From Dethiosulfatibacter aminovorans DSM 17477 (lineage in GTDB: Bacteria; Bacillota; Clostridia; Tissierellales; Dethiosulfatibacteraceae), in contig NZ_FQZL01000006.1 of assembly GCF_900142005.1 (NCBI RefSeq), forward strand, positions 248,001 to 312,000: a stretch of 64,000 nucleotides of DNA. Direction: 5' to 3'. This document shows positions 1 through 9,750 of this stretch, one piece after another (within the stretch, counting starts at the first letter, position 1; each line of letters begins with the position of its first letter). The notes beneath the pieces are model-generated. The model did not search any database, was not told where the DNA came from, and saw only the letters and a program-made list of their open reading frames with translations. A program made the position numbers and the translations under genes.

Positions 1-110
1 TCACCGCTGTATATTTTAAAGTTCAAGCAATCCGTTTCTACAATATTTTCTATTTTTTCCTTGAGAAGCAATATTTCTTCATCCATTGCCCCTATTATTC
101 CTATAACCAT
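1..110 (-). CDS. mtnN: 5'-methylthioadenosine/S-adenosylhomocysteine nucleosidase (partial, N-terminus only)
   Basis: Only the first 36 or so codons lie in the window; the rest runs off the left edge. The translation begins MVIGIIGAMDEEILLLKEKI, which matches the highly conserved start of MTA/SAH nucleosidases (I-G-I-I-G-A-M-E/D-E-E). The ATG at 110 follows a good ribosome-binding site (GGAGG) by four bases, just after the ylmH stop. The family hydrolyses the glycosidic bond of methylthioadenosine and S-adenosylhomocysteine, recycling the by-products of SAM-dependent reactions, including the methionine cycle served by metF/metH elsewhere in this window. Identification rests on a short but very characteristic stretch. 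Confidence 0.8.
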   Translation of the reverse strand, partial: MVIGIIGAMDEEILLLKEKIENIVETDCLNFKIYSG

Positions 111-120
111 ACATCCTCCA

Positions 121-900
121 TTAAACATACTTTTCTAATTCCAAAACTATATTTCCTTTTTTGCTGTGTCCTATGGCTCCTGATATCTTATATTTCCCCT
201 TTCCTCTCAACGACAATACATCCCCTTCTTCAAGAAGTCTGTTCCTGTTTACATCATTGCTCCAATTCAGCTTTACATTGCCCGATTTAATGAACTCCTG
301 AGCCTTGCCCCTGGACATGTTGCCCAGGTTGGATACAATATTGTCCACTCTCATGGAAGAAGTGATTATTCTTGTTTTTTCAAAATTCAGCGAAAGGTTT
401 TCTGCCTCTTCAAGTTCAACTGATTCAAAATCAATGCTAATATTTTTTATTCTCTTGAAGTTATGAACAATATGCTTTTCAATCTCTTTTTTTGCAATTA
501 CATATACATATTCGCCTGTAATGTAAATATCACCGATTTTGTTTCTATTAATACCTGTAGATACAAGAGCCCCAAGTATATCCCTGTGCGTTATATTCAC
601 ATCACAGATTCTCCCTCTCAATAATGTAAAAAAATCCTTCAGGATTTCATCATATATCTCACAGGGCGCTACGATGATAGCTTTTCTTTCCGCATTTTTA
701 GAAATACCAGTTATTAAATAACTGGTATCGCTGAAATAATTCAAAACCGATTCCCCAATCCTTGCCTCATTAGGGTAAAGAAAGTCTGAATCGTTGATCA
801 TGAAGTTGTTTTGCGCTCCATCCCTTATATCCAGGATTCTCCTGGCAATATGCCTGTCATCCTCTTTCAGTCCCTTAATATACAGTTCCAGATTTTTCAT
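121..900 (-). CDS. ylmH: YlmH-type S4-domain RNA-binding protein
   Basis: A 259-residue protein with the layout of YlmH: an N-terminal region of unknown fold, a central segment, and a C-terminal S4 RNA-binding domain at roughly residues 183-250 (VDNIVSNLGNMSRGKAQEFI, then the conserved VKLNW and LSLRGKGKYK segments). In Firmicutes ylmH lies in the ylm cluster beside sepF and yggT and has been linked to division and, more recently, to rescue of stalled ribosomal subunits. Its ATG directly follows the yggT stop codon (TAA-ATG), which indicates translational coupling. The neighbourhood, rather than any catalytic residue, supports the name. Confidence 0.85.
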   Translation of the reverse strand: MKNLELYIKGLKEDDRHIARRILDIRDGAQNNFMINDSDFLYPNEARIGESVLNYFSDTSYLITGISKNAERKAIIVAPCEIYDEILKDFFTLLRGRICDVNITHRDILGALVSTGINRNKIGDIYITGEYVYVIAKKEIEKHIVHNFKRIKNISIDFESVELEEAENLSLNFEKTRIITSSMRVDNIVSNLGNMSRGKAQEFIKSGNVKLNWSNDVNRNRLLEEGDVLSLRGKGKYKISGAIGHSKKGNIVLELEKYV

Positions 901-1164
901 TTATACAAGCGAAAACAAAAGGCTTCTGATTACAGCCAAAAGCAAAAATGCTCCAATAGGTGAAAAATCAATCATTCCCTTGTTTAAGCCAATTTTATAC
1001 AGAAGCTCTCTTACCGGATGCAAGATTGGTTCTGTAAGTTGATAGATAATTTCTGTAATCTGGCTGCCTCTTAAGTTTGGAATATAGGATATTATTATTC
1101 TTGCCAGAATAAGCAATTCTATAATGTCAAATACCTTATCCAATGTTCTAACTATTAAAATCAT
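901..1164 (-). CDS. YggT family membrane protein
   Basis: An 87-residue protein with two hydrophobic segments, about residues 5-28 and 65-87, separated by a loop containing the family signature LTEPILHPVRELL. YggT/YlmG proteins are small integral membrane proteins of uncertain role, genetically linked to cell division, osmotic tolerance and nucleoid distribution. The gene sits between sepF and ylmH as in many Gram-positive bacteria. Its ribosome-binding site (GGGAG) lies in the last codons of sepF, and its stop abuts the ylmH start, so the three are one translational unit. Confidence 0.85.
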   Translation of the reverse strand: MILIVRTLDKVFDIIELLILARIIISYIPNLRGSQITEIIYQLTEPILHPVRELLYKIGLNKGMIDFSPIGAFLLLAVIRSLLFSLV

Positions 1165-1167
1165 ATA

Positions 1168-1659
1168 TTACTCCCATGTAAATTTTTTCTTGTCGATATT
1201 AAATTTGAGTTTACCGCTTATTTCAACATCATATGGCGCTATAACAAATATGTCCGAAGAAACCTTTTGAATATTTGCTTCCAGCGCATATACCGCACCC
1301 TTTACAAATTCGAATATCTGTTTTTTCACTTCCAGTTCAAGTTCTTCAAGATTCAATACAATGGTCTTCTTCCTTTTTAACTCATCTATTACACCGGCAC
1401 AATCTTCATATTTTTTTGGCGTAATGATAAACAGATCTGCATTTTCTTCAACACTGTATTTGTCTCTCGGTTTTGTCGTTTTGCTTTTCACCGTAGACAA
1501 ACTGTCAAATTTACTTTCATATTTTGTTTCATATTTCATGTCATTCTTTTTATCATATTTTCCAATATAATCATTTTTCTTTTCTGTTTCCTCTATTTCG
1601 TCTTCATACTCATTTTCCAAATCAGTAAGCCCTATAACATCCTTGAATTTTTTAAACAT
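1168..1659 (-). CDS. sepF: Cell division protein SepF
   Basis: A 163-residue protein. The first dozen residues (MFKKFKDVIGL) form the amphipathic membrane-targeting helix typical of SepF. A charged, low-complexity linker rich in K, Y, D and E follows (about residues 15-70), with a short repeat of KY-x-x-K units. The C-terminal domain (about 75-163) has the family features: a beta strand with KxxEDCAGVIDELKRKKTIVLNLEEL, then a helix with the conserved G of FVKGAVYAL. SepF polymerises into rings and anchors FtsZ to the membrane. ftsA is not present in the dcw cluster of this window, so SepF may be the main anchor, although ftsA could lie elsewhere. Confidence 0.92.
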   Translation of the reverse strand: MFKKFKDVIGLTDLENEYEDEIEETEKKNDYIGKYDKKNDMKYETKYESKFDSLSTVKSKTTKPRDKYSVEENADLFIITPKKYEDCAGVIDELKRKKTIVLNLEELELEVKKQIFEFVKGAVYALEANIQKVSSDIFVIAPYDVEISGKLKFNIDKKKFTWE

Positions 1660-1668
1660 ATTACCCTC

Positions 1669-2352
1669 CTAATAGATTCTTTCGCCGAATATCGATGATC
1701 CTATCCTTACCATTGTAGCACCTTCTTCAATGGCAATCTTGTAGTCATTAGACATTCCCATGGACAGGGTATCAATGCAGTCACCTTCAATTGCCTTGAG
1801 TTGATCAAACAAGCTCTTCATTTTCTTCATATAGGGTCTTACCTCTTCAGCATCAATCATGTATGGAGCTACCGTCATAAGACCCTTGATTCTAATATTT
1901 TTCAGTTCCTTAACCTTGTCTACAAAATCAAATAATTCATCTGGACTTATTCCATGTTTTGATATTTCATTCCCAATATTTATTTCTATCAAAACATCCA
2001 TGACCTTGTCATGTTTAACACTTTGCTTTTGTATTTCCTCTGCCAGTTTCATATTATCCAGGGAATGAATAAGTTCAACCTTGTCAATAATATACTTGAC
2101 CTTGTTTCTTTGCAGATGTCCAATCATATGCCATCTGATTTCTTCATCAAAAAAATCAAATTTTCTTACAAGCTCCTGGGGCTTGTTTTCACCAAAATTC
2201 TTAAGATCAAGCTTCCTTGCCTCAATCATGGCATCCACATCTACTGTCTTTGTCACCGCTATAAGCGTGATCTCATCTTGGCTTCTATTGGACTTTTCGC
2301 ATGCTTCCTTGATATTCTGTAATATCTCGTCCACATTCTTTTCCATACTCAT
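1669..2352 (-). CDS. yggS: PLP homeostasis protein, YggS family
   Basis: A 227-residue single-domain alanine-racemase-fold protein. The PLP-binding lysine lies in the ITLIAVTKTV strand (about residue 35), followed by the conserved FGENKPQELVRK and WHMIGHLQRNK segments and the C-terminal SMGMSNDYKIAIEEGATMVRIGS phosphate-binding region. The family buffers free pyridoxal phosphate and influences amino-acid and keto-acid pools; it is not an active racemase. The ATG at 2352 has a GAGGTG ribosome-binding site, and only four bases separate it from the upstream HlyD-like gene, so the two are co-transcribed. Confidence 0.93.
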   Translation of the reverse strand: MSMEKNVDEILQNIKEACEKSNRSQDEITLIAVTKTVDVDAMIEARKLDLKNFGENKPQELVRKFDFFDEEIRWHMIGHLQRNKVKYIIDKVELIHSLDNMKLAEEIQKQSVKHDKVMDVLIEINIGNEISKHGISPDELFDFVDKVKELKNIRIKGLMTVAPYMIDAEEVRPYMKKMKSLFDQLKAIEGDCIDTLSMGMSNDYKIAIEEGATMVRIGSSIFGERIY

Positions 2353-2356
2353 AATA

Positions 2357-3598
2357 TCACCTCAATATTTGACCGTCATAAATTTTGTCAGGATTTTCTA
2401 TTATGCTGTCATAAGTTTTAATAGTATAATACAATTTTTCATCTATTAATATTCTGCCTCTGCTTCCTATACTGATCTTGTCCCCTTCTTCTACAATGGC
2501 ATATTCGCTGTTTTCTCCTATTATTTTCAATGGTCTGAATTTTACAACCTTGTTTGCATCAGATACAAAAACCCCTGTTTTCCCTTCGTATTCAGTCATC
2601 GAAGCCTTAGTAACCTTAAGGCCTTTATACTCCTTAAGAATCAAATCAACATTAATATATCTGTCATCAAGATACTCATATAGATATCTGTCCACCATCA
2701 AGACCAAAAGAGATTTTTCACCATAGTCCTCCAAGCTTGTGACAGTACCATAAAGTGTCTTGTCGATTTTTTTTAATCTTATTTTCAAATATTTGTTGTC
2801 CATTACAAGTTCTGCGCTATCACTATCAAGTTCAAAAGCCAAATACCATTTGTAATTGTCGACAATCTTAAAAACCGGATCGCCTTGCTGTATATATGAA
2901 TTCACCTGATTCACAAGTTCATAATCCACTTTTTTGATATCATTGATATTTAATGATTCCAGTCTATCCAGAGTATATTTCTGCTCCAAACCGTCAAAAC
3001 AATAGCTGACAAGTCCACCTCTTGGACTGTAATAAGATATGCTGTCCGAAGATACGTTGGCATTCAAGGAAGCCTTCAATTCAGTCAATTCCTGTATGCT
3101 GTAGTTTTCATATCCAGAATAGATGTCAGTAAAATCACTGTTCATATTTGACACTGTTTCAAGAAGGCTGCCATAGTTTTCATCAAAAATCATATTTTGT
3201 ATGTTTTTTTCAGTTTCTTCATTATATATTTTCTCAGAACTCTTGCCGGTTATTAACTCATTATTCTTAATTTCAATAACTTTGTCTATTACGCTGATCT
3301 CGTCTGAAATATCCTTTGAATTTCTATCATTAAACTGTTCTGCCACAAGAATTCCCGCTTTCAATTTTTCACCGTTTTCCTTATAAAAGCTGACATTTCC
3401 TGAGCTGTGGGAATAAACTGTTTTTTCATCCTTGATTATGGTTGCTTCTGCCTCTATGCTGTTTTCCACTATTCCTTCGCGAACCGTATAGGTATCCTTT
3501 GTAATTCTCCAATTGTCTACCAGATAAATTATGAAAGAAACAAAAACCAACAATAATATGAAGTTCAGATAATTAGTCTTTTTCTTTTTCTTTGCCAA
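2357..3598 (-). CDS. HlyD-like membrane-fusion/adaptor protein of the ylm cluster
   Basis: A 413-residue protein with a lysine-rich N-terminus, one transmembrane segment at about residues 10-27, and a large exported part. The SSGNVSFYKENGEKLKAG segment (about 64-81) is a lipoyl/barrel-sandwich half-motif, and VSYCFDGLEQ with later beta-rich stretches completes the HlyD-like hybrid domain; a helical region lies between. Secretion adaptors of this family bridge an inner-membrane pump to the envelope, yet no ABC or MFS partner is next to it. The start is TTG after a strong GAGGTGGGG site. Similar proteins recur at this position in clostridial ylm clusters, which argues for a role linked to division rather than export; that is inference. 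Confidence 0.7.
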   Translation of the reverse strand: MAKKKKKTNYLNFILLLVFVSFIIYLVDNWRITKDTYTVREGIVENSIEAEATIIKDEKTVYSHSSGNVSFYKENGEKLKAGILVAEQFNDRNSKDISDEISVIDKVIEIKNNELITGKSSEKIYNEETEKNIQNMIFDENYGSLLETVSNMNSDFTDIYSGYENYSIQELTELKASLNANVSSDSISYYSPRGGLVSYCFDGLEQKYTLDRLESLNINDIKKVDYELVNQVNSYIQQGDPVFKIVDNYKWYLAFELDSDSAELVMDNKYLKIRLKKIDKTLYGTVTSLEDYGEKSLLVLMVDRYLYEYLDDRYINVDLILKEYKGLKVTKASMTEYEGKTGVFVSDANKVVKFRPLKIIGENSEYAIVEEGDKISIGSRGRILIDEKLYYTIKTYDSIIENPDKIYDGQILR

Positions 3599-3626
3599 TT
3601 CCCCACCTCACAAAACAACATATTAG

Positions 3627-3649
3627 ATTATAACATATCAGTTAGTGCT
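3627..3649 (-). promoter_or_regulatory. Possible extended -10 promoter for HlyD-yggS-sepF-yggT-ylmH
   Basis: On the minus strand TGT-TATAAT (TATAAT at 3632-3627) lies about 30 bases before the HlyD-like start, with a TGAACA-like -35 sixteen bases upstream in the gpsA tail. The extended -10 is good and the -35 weak. Confidence 0.45.
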
Positions 3650-4640
3650 GTTCATGCTTTTTATTTCTTTTCATCAGCCTGTCAACTGCATCTTCCGCCT
3701 TGTGATCAGAGTAAAGCACCGCATAAAGTTCATTGACTATAGGCATTTCGACTTCAGATTTTTTTGCCATCTGATATGCAGCGTGGGTAGTGATTATTCC
3801 TTCCACCACCATGCCTACCTCTTCTGCAGCCTCCTCCTTGGTATAACCCTTGCCCAAAAGTATTCCCGCCCTTCTGTTCCGGCTATGCTCACTGGTACAC
3901 GTTACAACAAGATCACCTATTCCCGAAAGGCCAAGGAAGGTAAGTCTGTCTGCACCCATTTTCTCGGCAAGCTTGGCAATCTCATGTATTCCTCTGTTTA
4001 TGATGGCCGCTTTTGTATTGTCTCCAAATCCCAGACCGTCTGAAATTCCTACAGCCAGAGCAATAACATTTTTCAGTGCTCCGCCTATTTCAACTCCTAT
4101 TATATCGGTATTGATATATACTCTGAAATAGTCACTCATGAATATATCCTGTACCATTTTTGCCGCTTCCTCATCCAGGGATGCTGCAACTACGGTTGTA
4201 GGCATTTCAAGAGCCACCTCTTCAGCATGGGAAGGTCCTGATAAAACAACAAACCTGTTTTCAGGCAGTAGCTCTTCACACACTTGGGAAATTCTGTACA
4301 AGGTGTCTTTTTCGAGGCCTTTTGCCAGATTGACCAGTACTGCATCCTTTTTGAAAAGTTCTATGTTACCGGTAATCAATCCCCTTATTTCCTGAGTAGG
4401 AACTGCAAGAACAATGATTTCTGCCCCTTCAACTGCTTCCTTTATGTCACTTGTGATATATACCTCTTCAGGTATTTTTATATCTGGCAGATAATGCTTG
4501 TTCTCCCTGGTTTTTTTTACAATTTCAGCTTTTTTTTCATTTCTGAACCAGATTTTTACATTATGGTTATTTTCGCTCAACAGCTTTGACACTGCAGTGC
4601 CCCAGCTTCCACCACCAAGAATAGATATATTATAATTCAT
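3642..4640 (-). CDS. gpsA: Glycerol-3-phosphate dehydrogenase [NAD(P)+]
   Basis: The enzyme reduces dihydroxyacetone phosphate to sn-glycerol-3-phosphate, the backbone of membrane phospholipids. The 332-residue protein opens with the Rossmann motif ISILGGGSWGTAVSKLL and carries the family blocks VLAVPTQEIR, VNLAKGLE, VLSGPSHAEEV, EIGGALKNVIALAVGISDGLG and LSGIGDLVVTCTS, which include the catalytic lysine. The ATG at 4640 has an AAAGGA site and lies four bases after plsY; longer upstream in-frame starts would overlap plsY and are not needed. plsY consumes the product, so the pair forms a short route into phosphatidic acid synthesis. Confidence 0.95.
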   Translation of the reverse strand: MNYNISILGGGSWGTAVSKLLSENNHNVKIWFRNEKKAEIVKKTRENKHYLPDIKIPEEVYITSDIKEAVEGAEIIVLAVPTQEIRGLITGNIELFKKDAVLVNLAKGLEKDTLYRISQVCEELLPENRFVVLSGPSHAEEVALEMPTTVVAASLDEEAAKMVQDIFMSDYFRVYINTDIIGVEIGGALKNVIALAVGISDGLGFGDNTKAAIINRGIHEIAKLAEKMGADRLTFLGLSGIGDLVVTCTSEHSRNRRAGILLGKGYTKEEAAEEVGMVVEGIITTHAAYQMAKKSEVEMPIVNELYAVLYSDHKAEDAVDRLMKRNKKHEQH

Positions 4641-4644
4641 AAGA

Positions 4645-5238
4645 TCAGTCCTTTTTTTTGAATTTATTTTCTTCTCCCTTGAGGAGCCTGGAAATATTGC
4701 TTCTGTGTCTAAAAATAGCCATTGCAGATAAAACACAGGTCAATCCCAACAATTTTGTATCCATAGGTCTTACAAAGGCGAGCACTATGACAGGTGCCAA
4801 TACAACTCCTGAAATTGAGCCGATCGACACGATCCTTGTCAAAACAATAAGAGCCACCCCAACAACAACACAAATCAAAGCTACTAAAGGATTGATGGGA
4901 AGCATTACTCCTATTGAAGTGGCAATGCCTTTTCCGCCTTTGAATTTCAATGCTGCAGGCCAGTTATGCCCCATTATTACAAATATTCCTGCAAAATACT
5001 GTCCCCAGATCGGATCAAGATATTTTCCAATCACTACTGCTATAACTCCCTTTAGTACATCCAGTAAAAATACTACAAGACCAATCTTAGCTCCAAAGGC
5101 CCTTACTGCATTTGTAGCACCCGCATTTCCGCTTCCATAGTCTCTTACATCCTTATTCAGGAATACCTTGCCTATTATTATGGCACTGGAAAAATTACCC
5201 AGGCAGTAACCTGCCAAACAAGCTAAAAATAAATTCAT
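4645..5238 (-). CDS. plsY: Glycerol-3-phosphate acyltransferase PlsY
   Basis: A 197-residue polytopic membrane protein with about five hydrophobic segments. It has the three PlsY motifs: GNFSSAIIIGK and GSGNAGATNAVRAFG near the N-terminus, GHNWPAALKFKGGKGIATSIG in the middle, and the C-terminal FRHRSNISRLLKGEENK. PlsY transfers the acyl group of acyl-phosphate to glycerol-3-phosphate. It lies between der and gpsA with gaps of two and four bases, so the three are co-transcribed. Confidence 0.95.
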   Translation of the reverse strand: MNLFLACLAGYCLGNFSSAIIIGKVFLNKDVRDYGSGNAGATNAVRAFGAKIGLVVFLLDVLKGVIAVVIGKYLDPIWGQYFAGIFVIMGHNWPAALKFKGGKGIATSIGVMLPINPLVALICVVVGVALIVLTRIVSIGSISGVVLAPVIVLAFVRPMDTKLLGLTCVLSAMAIFRHRSNISRLLKGEENKFKKKD

Positions 5239-5240
5239 AC

Positions 5241-6557
5241 TTAATCTCCTCTATTTTTTAGGGTGAAAACAACCGGTGTTCCCTTGAATAAAAAGTTTTC
5301 TCTTATTTTATTTTCCAGATATCTTACATAGGAGAAATGCATAAGCTCCTTGTTGTTTACAAAAATCACAAACTTCGGAGGACATACACTAACCTGAGAT
5401 ACATAGAGGATTTTCAACCTTTTGCCTTTTACAGTTCTTGGCTGGTTCATCAATACGGCTTCATTTATTACATCATTCAGCACGCCAGTAGCTATCCTCA
5501 TATTTCTAAAATTATTGATTTCAATGATTTCATCCAATATTTTGTTTACCCTCTGACCTGTGAGGGCTGATATTGGAAATATTGGTGCATAAGTCATAAA
5601 GGGCAGCTTGTTCCTGACATCATCTATGAATGTTTTATAGGTTTTGTCGTCCTTTTCAATCAAATCCCATTTGTTTATAAGGACTATTATACCCTTGCCA
5701 TTATCATGGGCATAGCCTGCTATCTTTGTGTCCTGTTCGGTAACGCCTTCATTCACATCGATTATCATTAAACATATGTCAGCCCTTTCAACTGCAGCAA
5801 AAGACCTTACAACACTGTATTTTTCAATATTATCATATATCTTTTTTCTTTTTCTTATACCTGCCGTGTCAATAAACACAAATTCATGATCTTTTGATTT
5901 AAAATATGTATCTATGGCATCCCTTGTAGTTCCTGGAATGTCACTTACAATTACCCGTTCCTGTCCTAGGATCCTGTTTATCAATGATGATTTTCCCACA
6001 TTGGGCTTTCCTATGACTGCAACCTTTATTACTTCGTCATTGTATTCAGTATCACTTTCTTCCGGAAAATTTTCTATGATAACGTCAAGCAAGTCTCCAA
6101 GACCCAGTGCCTCGGTAGAGGATATGGATACAGGGTCACCAATGCCTAGTTCATAAAACTCAAAAATGTTGCCTTCGTCGACGAACTTGTCCATTTTATT
6201 GCATGCCAATATAACTTTCTTCTTTGATTTTCTCAACATTTCAGCAACATCCCTGTCTGCAGATGTCACTCCGTTTTTTCCATCTACGAGAAACAATATT
6301 ATATCAGCTGTGTCTATAGCCACTTCCGCCTGTCTCTTCATCTGTTTCAGGATAATATCTTCACTTGCAGGCTCTATGCCTCCTGTATCTATCAAGGTGA
6401 AATACTTGTTTAGCCATTCAGCCTCTGCATAGATTCTATCCCTGGTAACACCAGGGGTGTCCTCTGTAATTGCTATCCTTTTTCCCGCTATTCTGTTGAA
6501 CAAGGTGGATTTCCCGACATTAGGCCTTCCCACTATTGCTACAATAGGTCTACTCAT
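5241..6557 (-). CDS. der: Ribosome-assembly GTPase Der (EngA)
   Basis: A 438-residue GTPase with two tandem G domains and a C-terminal KH-like domain. G1 has the P-loop GRPNVGKST near residue 10 and DTPGVTRD; the second domain has GKPNVGKSS (about residue 180), [15 protein letters not shown] and NKWD. The family helps mature the 50S subunit. The ATG at 6557 overlaps the end of the upstream DUF512 gene by eight bases and has a GGAGAG site, which favours it over an earlier in-frame start. Confidence 0.96.
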   Translation of the reverse strand: MSRPIVAIVGRPNVGKSTLFNRIAGKRIAITEDTPGVTRDRIYAEAEWLNKYFTLIDTGGIEPASEDIILKQMKRQAEVAIDTADIILFLVDGKNGVTSADRDVAEMLRKSKKKVILACNKMDKFVDEGNIFEFYELGIGDPVSISSTEALGLGDLLDVIIENFPEESDTEYNDEVIKVAVIGKPNVGKSSLINRILGQERVIVSDIPGTTRDAIDTYFKSKDHEFVFIDTAGIRKRKKIYDNIEKYSVVRSFAAVERADICLMIIDVNEGVTEQDTKIAGYAHDNGKGIIVLINKWDLIEKDDKTYKTFIDDVRNKLPFMTYAPIFPISALTGQRVNKILDEIIEINNFRNMRIATGVLNDVINEAVLMNQPRTVKGKRLKILYVSQVSVCPPKFVIFVNNKELMHFSYVRYLENKIRENFLFKGTPVVFTLKNRGD

Positions 6558-7875
6558 TATTACACTCTCCAATTATTTCATTAATCAAACTGTATCCATT
6601 TACTTCTACAGGTATTATTCTTGCACCCAGTTCATTTTCCACTTCTTCAAGCATCAAGTCGTCCAGAAAAATATCCTCGTCGCTTTTCAACATGTCCCTT
6701 GGAATCAAAAGGGTGCTTTTCACTCTGCCTTTCAGCTGTTTAATTATGTCTTCTCCGGTAACAAGTCCTGATACAGTAACCTCTTCGCCGAAAAATTCAT
6801 TTTTTATTTCAAAAACTTCTATTGACAGGCCCTTGAATCTTTCAACAATTCTTAAGCCAATATTCTTCATAAATTCGTATGACAATACTCCCGTCGCCAT
6901 TGAAACCTTATTGCATGCATTTTCTTTCTCATCAAATTCGATTTCTTCCAAAGCATCATCGACTTCTCTTTCAAACTGTCTTGCCATCCCTACACCATTT
7001 TCAATCAGTGTAAAGTCTTCATATTCAGCATATCCCGGAAGCTCCACTTTGCCTTTTATATAAAATTCGTCGCTTAAATAGACAAACCTTGTTCCTATCT
7101 CTTCAAGATACTTCTTTTGATAAGTTTCAACCTGGTCTATTGCATATCTTGATTCCTCGACGGTAAATCCTCTGATTTCTTCAAGACCATCCCTGTGCTT
7201 TGTAAGACCTACCGGTACTATGGCAACACTTCTTACAGTTGGATAGCAGCCCATCAAATCCTCAATGGTATTCTCCAGGTCCTCCCTGTCATTGAATTCA
7301 GGAACAAGTACTATCTGACAGTCTATTGTGATGTTTGTATTCTGAAACCGCTTTATTATTTCAAGTACATTGCCCCCTGCTTCATTTTTAAGCATCCTTT
7401 TTCTTATATCAGGATTTGTTGAATGTACAGATATTTTAATGGGACTTATGCCATATTCGATAATCTTGTCAAGTTCCTCTTCCTTCATGTTTGTCATGGT
7501 GAGAAAGTTTCCAAGTAGAAATGAAAGCCTGGAGTCATCATCCTTGAGATAGAGCGACTTCCTCATTCCTTTCGGGAGCTGGTCGATGAAGCAGAATACA
7601 CATTTATTGCTGCATGTTTTCACCTTGTCCATCAAGGAATTTTCATACACTATACCCAATGTTTCATCTGTTTCCTTTTCAATTTCAAGTACCCATATTT
7701 CTCCGGATTTCTTTTCGATTTCCAGCTCAATATAATCATTTGTTTCCAGGAATCTATATTCTATGCAGTCACTAACCTCTACACCGTTTATACTTATAAG
7801 GTAGTCACCCTTTTCGACACCTAGTTCCTGACTTATACTTCCGTCAAGAACATCTATTATTCGATTTTTTTCCAT
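6550..7875 (-). CDS. DUF512 family radical-SAM protein with N-terminal PDZ-like domain
   Basis: A 441-residue protein. Residues 1-75 resemble a PDZ-like domain ([15 protein letters not shown]). An unusual radical-SAM cluster follows: Cys88-x3-Cys92-x2-Cys95-Phe within [19 protein letters not shown]. The rest (about 120-440) is the elongator-like TIM barrel and DUF512 region, including [16 protein letters not shown] and ATGVLSYEF. The family is conserved in Clostridia immediately upstream of der, but its substrate is not established; a role in ribosome or tRNA modification has been guessed from the neighbourhood. Here it is the first gene of DUF512-der-plsY-gpsA. Confidence 0.88.
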   Translation of the reverse strand: MEKNRIIDVLDGSISQELGVEKGDYLISINGVEVSDCIEYRFLETNDYIELEIEKKSGEIWVLEIEKETDETLGIVYENSLMDKVKTCSNKCVFCFIDQLPKGMRKSLYLKDDDSRLSFLLGNFLTMTNMKEEELDKIIEYGISPIKISVHSTNPDIRKRMLKNEAGGNVLEIIKRFQNTNITIDCQIVLVPEFNDREDLENTIEDLMGCYPTVRSVAIVPVGLTKHRDGLEEIRGFTVEESRYAIDQVETYQKKYLEEIGTRFVYLSDEFYIKGKVELPGYAEYEDFTLIENGVGMARQFEREVDDALEEIEFDEKENACNKVSMATGVLSYEFMKNIGLRIVERFKGLSIEVFEIKNEFFGEEVTVSGLVTGEDIIKQLKGRVKSTLLIPRDMLKSDEDIFLDDLMLEEVENELGARIIPVEVNGYSLINEIIGECNNE

Positions 7876-7979
7876 TGTTTCTCCTGTTTCTCCTTACTTC
7901 ATCTGCAATAATTACCTTTATTGTTATAACTTCCTTCTTTCCCAAGCAAGACAAAAAACCATCCTGCTTCATAAACAAA

Positions 7980-8000
7980 AAAGCCAGATTACCCGGCTTC
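7980..8000 (-). terminator. Possible terminator after nrdR
   Basis: Read on the minus strand, an AAGCC/GGCTT hairpin with a nine-base loop is followed by TTTTTTG. The stem is short, so confidence is moderate. Confidence 0.5.
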
Positions 8001-8049
8001 ATCATCAACTAAATCAATAATAGATCAGTGTGAACCCAACAGTTTTAGG

Positions 8050-8505
8050 TTAATTACCGTTAATCAATTTTTTCAGCTCGTCCATAAAGGTATTAATGTC
8101 CTTGAATTGTCTATAGACAGATGCAAATCTTACATATGCCACATCATCAAGGTTTTTTAATTCTTCCATAACCAGCTCGCCAATCCTGTCGGATGTTATT
8201 TCATTATCAAGAGAATTCTGAAGTTTCTTCTCAATATTGTCCGTAATTCTTTCAATCTCCTTAAGGGGAACCGGCCTTTTTTCACAAGCCCTTATTATTC
8301 CATTAAGCATCTTGGTTCTGTCAAACACTTCTCTGGTCTTGTCTTTTTTCACTACGATGAGCTGTATGTTTTCAATCTTTTCGTAAGTTGTAAATCTTTT
8401 TCCACAACTCATACATTCTCTTCTTCTTCTTATTGTATGGCCTTCATCTGTTGGTCTCGTATCTATAACCTTTGTTTCTTCATTTTCACAAAATGGACAT
8501 TTCAT
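8050..8505 (-). CDS. nrdR: Ribonucleotide reductase repressor NrdR
   Basis: A 151-residue zinc-ribbon/ATP-cone repressor. The zinc ribbon has CPFC (residues 3-6) and CMSC (about 31-34), with the basic RRRREC segment between. The ATP-cone begins near residue 49 ([28 protein letters not shown]). NrdR senses ATP/dATP and represses ribonucleotide reductase genes, none of which are in this window. The start at 8505 has a CGGAGG site. The gene lies 68 bases after ftsZ behind a terminator-like hairpin. Confidence 0.95.
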   Translation of the reverse strand: MKCPFCENEETKVIDTRPTDEGHTIRRRRECMSCGKRFTTYEKIENIQLIVVKKDKTREVFDRTKMLNGIIRACEKRPVPLKEIERITDNIEKKLQNSLDNEITSDRIGELVMEELKNLDDVAYVRFASVYRQFKDINTFMDELKKLINGN

Positions 8506-8526
8506 ATAAATCCTCCGGAAGCACCT

Positions 8527-8551
8527 CAAAAAGAACTGAACGCCTCAGTCC
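8527..8551 (-). terminator. Terminator or attenuator between ftsZ and nrdR
   Basis: On the minus strand GGACTGA (8551-8545) pairs with TCAGTTC (8539-8533), followed directly by TTTTT (8532-8528). It ends ftsZ transcription and sits just before the nrdR ribosome-binding site, so nrdR may depend on read-through or its own promoter. Confidence 0.65.
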
Positions 8552-8573
8552 TTTCATAGGTTTTAATGTATTT

Positions 8574-9698
8574 TTATTCCTTTTCGAATTTTATCTTTTC
8601 ATCAGACTTTATGAAACTTGGAATATCTAAATCCCAAGAAGTTTTCAATTTTGGAGACGAAGGATCGTCTTCTTTCTTTTCACCGTCTTTGTTTTCATCC
8701 GGTTTCTTTTCGGGCTCAGCCTTTATTTCCTGCTTTTCCAATCTTTGCTCGGAAAATCCCGTTGCAATTACAGTTACCTTAATGGAATCCCCAAGGCTTT
8801 CTTCAATATTTGCACCGAAAATTATATTTGCTTCCGGATCTGCTGATTCAGTTATAAGCCTTGCCGCATCATTGATTTCATGCAAAGCCATGTCCACGCC
8901 ACCGGTAATATTTATAAGCACTCCTCTTGCTCCATTTATCGAAGTTTCCAAGAGGGGACTCTTAATAGCCTGCTTGGCTGCAGTCATCGCCCTGCTTTCA
9001 CCTGTAGCGTATCCAATCCCCATGTGAGCAAGTCCCTGATTAGCCATAATTGTCTTCACATCGGCAAAGTCAAGGTTTATAACTGCGGGAATTGCTATAA
9101 GATCAGAAATGCCCTGTATACCTTGTTTCAATACATCATCAGCTATATCGAATGCTTCAAGAAGAGTTGCCTTCTTGTCAGTGATTTCAAGCAATTTGTC
9201 ATTTGGTATTACAATTATTGTATCTACCGATTCACTAAGCTTCTCTATACCCTGTCTTGCATTGTCCATTCTTTTCTTGCCTTCAAACATGAAAGGCTTC
9301 GTTACAACTGCAACCGTAAGAATATCTTTTTCCCTGGACAATTCTGCAATATATGGCGCTGCGCCGGTACCTGTTCCACCACCCATTCCTGCAGTTATGA
9401 ATACCAGGTCTGTTTCTTCAAGTACATCCTGAAGTTCAGCTTTGCTTTCCTCGGCAGCCTTAAATCCAATATTTGGATTAGAACCTGCTCCCAATCCATT
9501 TGTCAACTTCTCACCAATCTGTATCTTGTTGTCGGACTTTGAACTAAGCAAAGCCTGTTTATCTGTATTTACTGCTATAAAGTTAATACCTTTTACATCA
9601 GCATCTATCATTCTATTAACAGCGTTATTACCGCCACCACCTACTCCTACAACCTTTATTTTCGCCAAGCTGACAGGATCAACATCAAATTCAAACAT
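8574..9698 (-). CDS. ftsZ: Cell division GTPase FtsZ
   Basis: A 374-residue tubulin homologue that forms the Z-ring. It has the early [15 protein letters not shown] nucleotide loop, the tubulin signature [12 protein letters not shown] (about 105-116), the T7-loop region DFADVKTIM, and a long acidic and lysine-rich C-terminal linker (about 320-355). The tail ends [19 protein letters not shown], in which DIPSFI is the conserved C-terminal peptide bound by SepF and other partners. It is the last gene of the dcw run and has a strong GGGGAGG site. Confidence 0.98.
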   Translation of the reverse strand: MFEFDVDPVSLAKIKVVGVGGGGNNAVNRMIDADVKGINFIAVNTDKQALLSSKSDNKIQIGEKLTNGLGAGSNPNIGFKAAEESKAELQDVLEETDLVFITAGMGGGTGTGAAPYIAELSREKDILTVAVVTKPFMFEGKKRMDNARQGIEKLSESVDTIIVIPNDKLLEITDKKATLLEAFDIADDVLKQGIQGISDLIAIPAVINLDFADVKTIMANQGLAHMGIGYATGESRAMTAAKQAIKSPLLETSINGARGVLINITGGVDMALHEINDAARLITESADPEANIIFGANIEESLGDSIKVTVIATGFSEQRLEKQEIKAEPEKKPDENKDGEKKEDDPSSPKLKTSWDLDIPSFIKSDEKIKFEKE

Positions 9699-9750
9699 AA
9701 TATACCTCCCCGATTATGCTATTTAAAGTATAGCATAAAAATAGTCAAAT

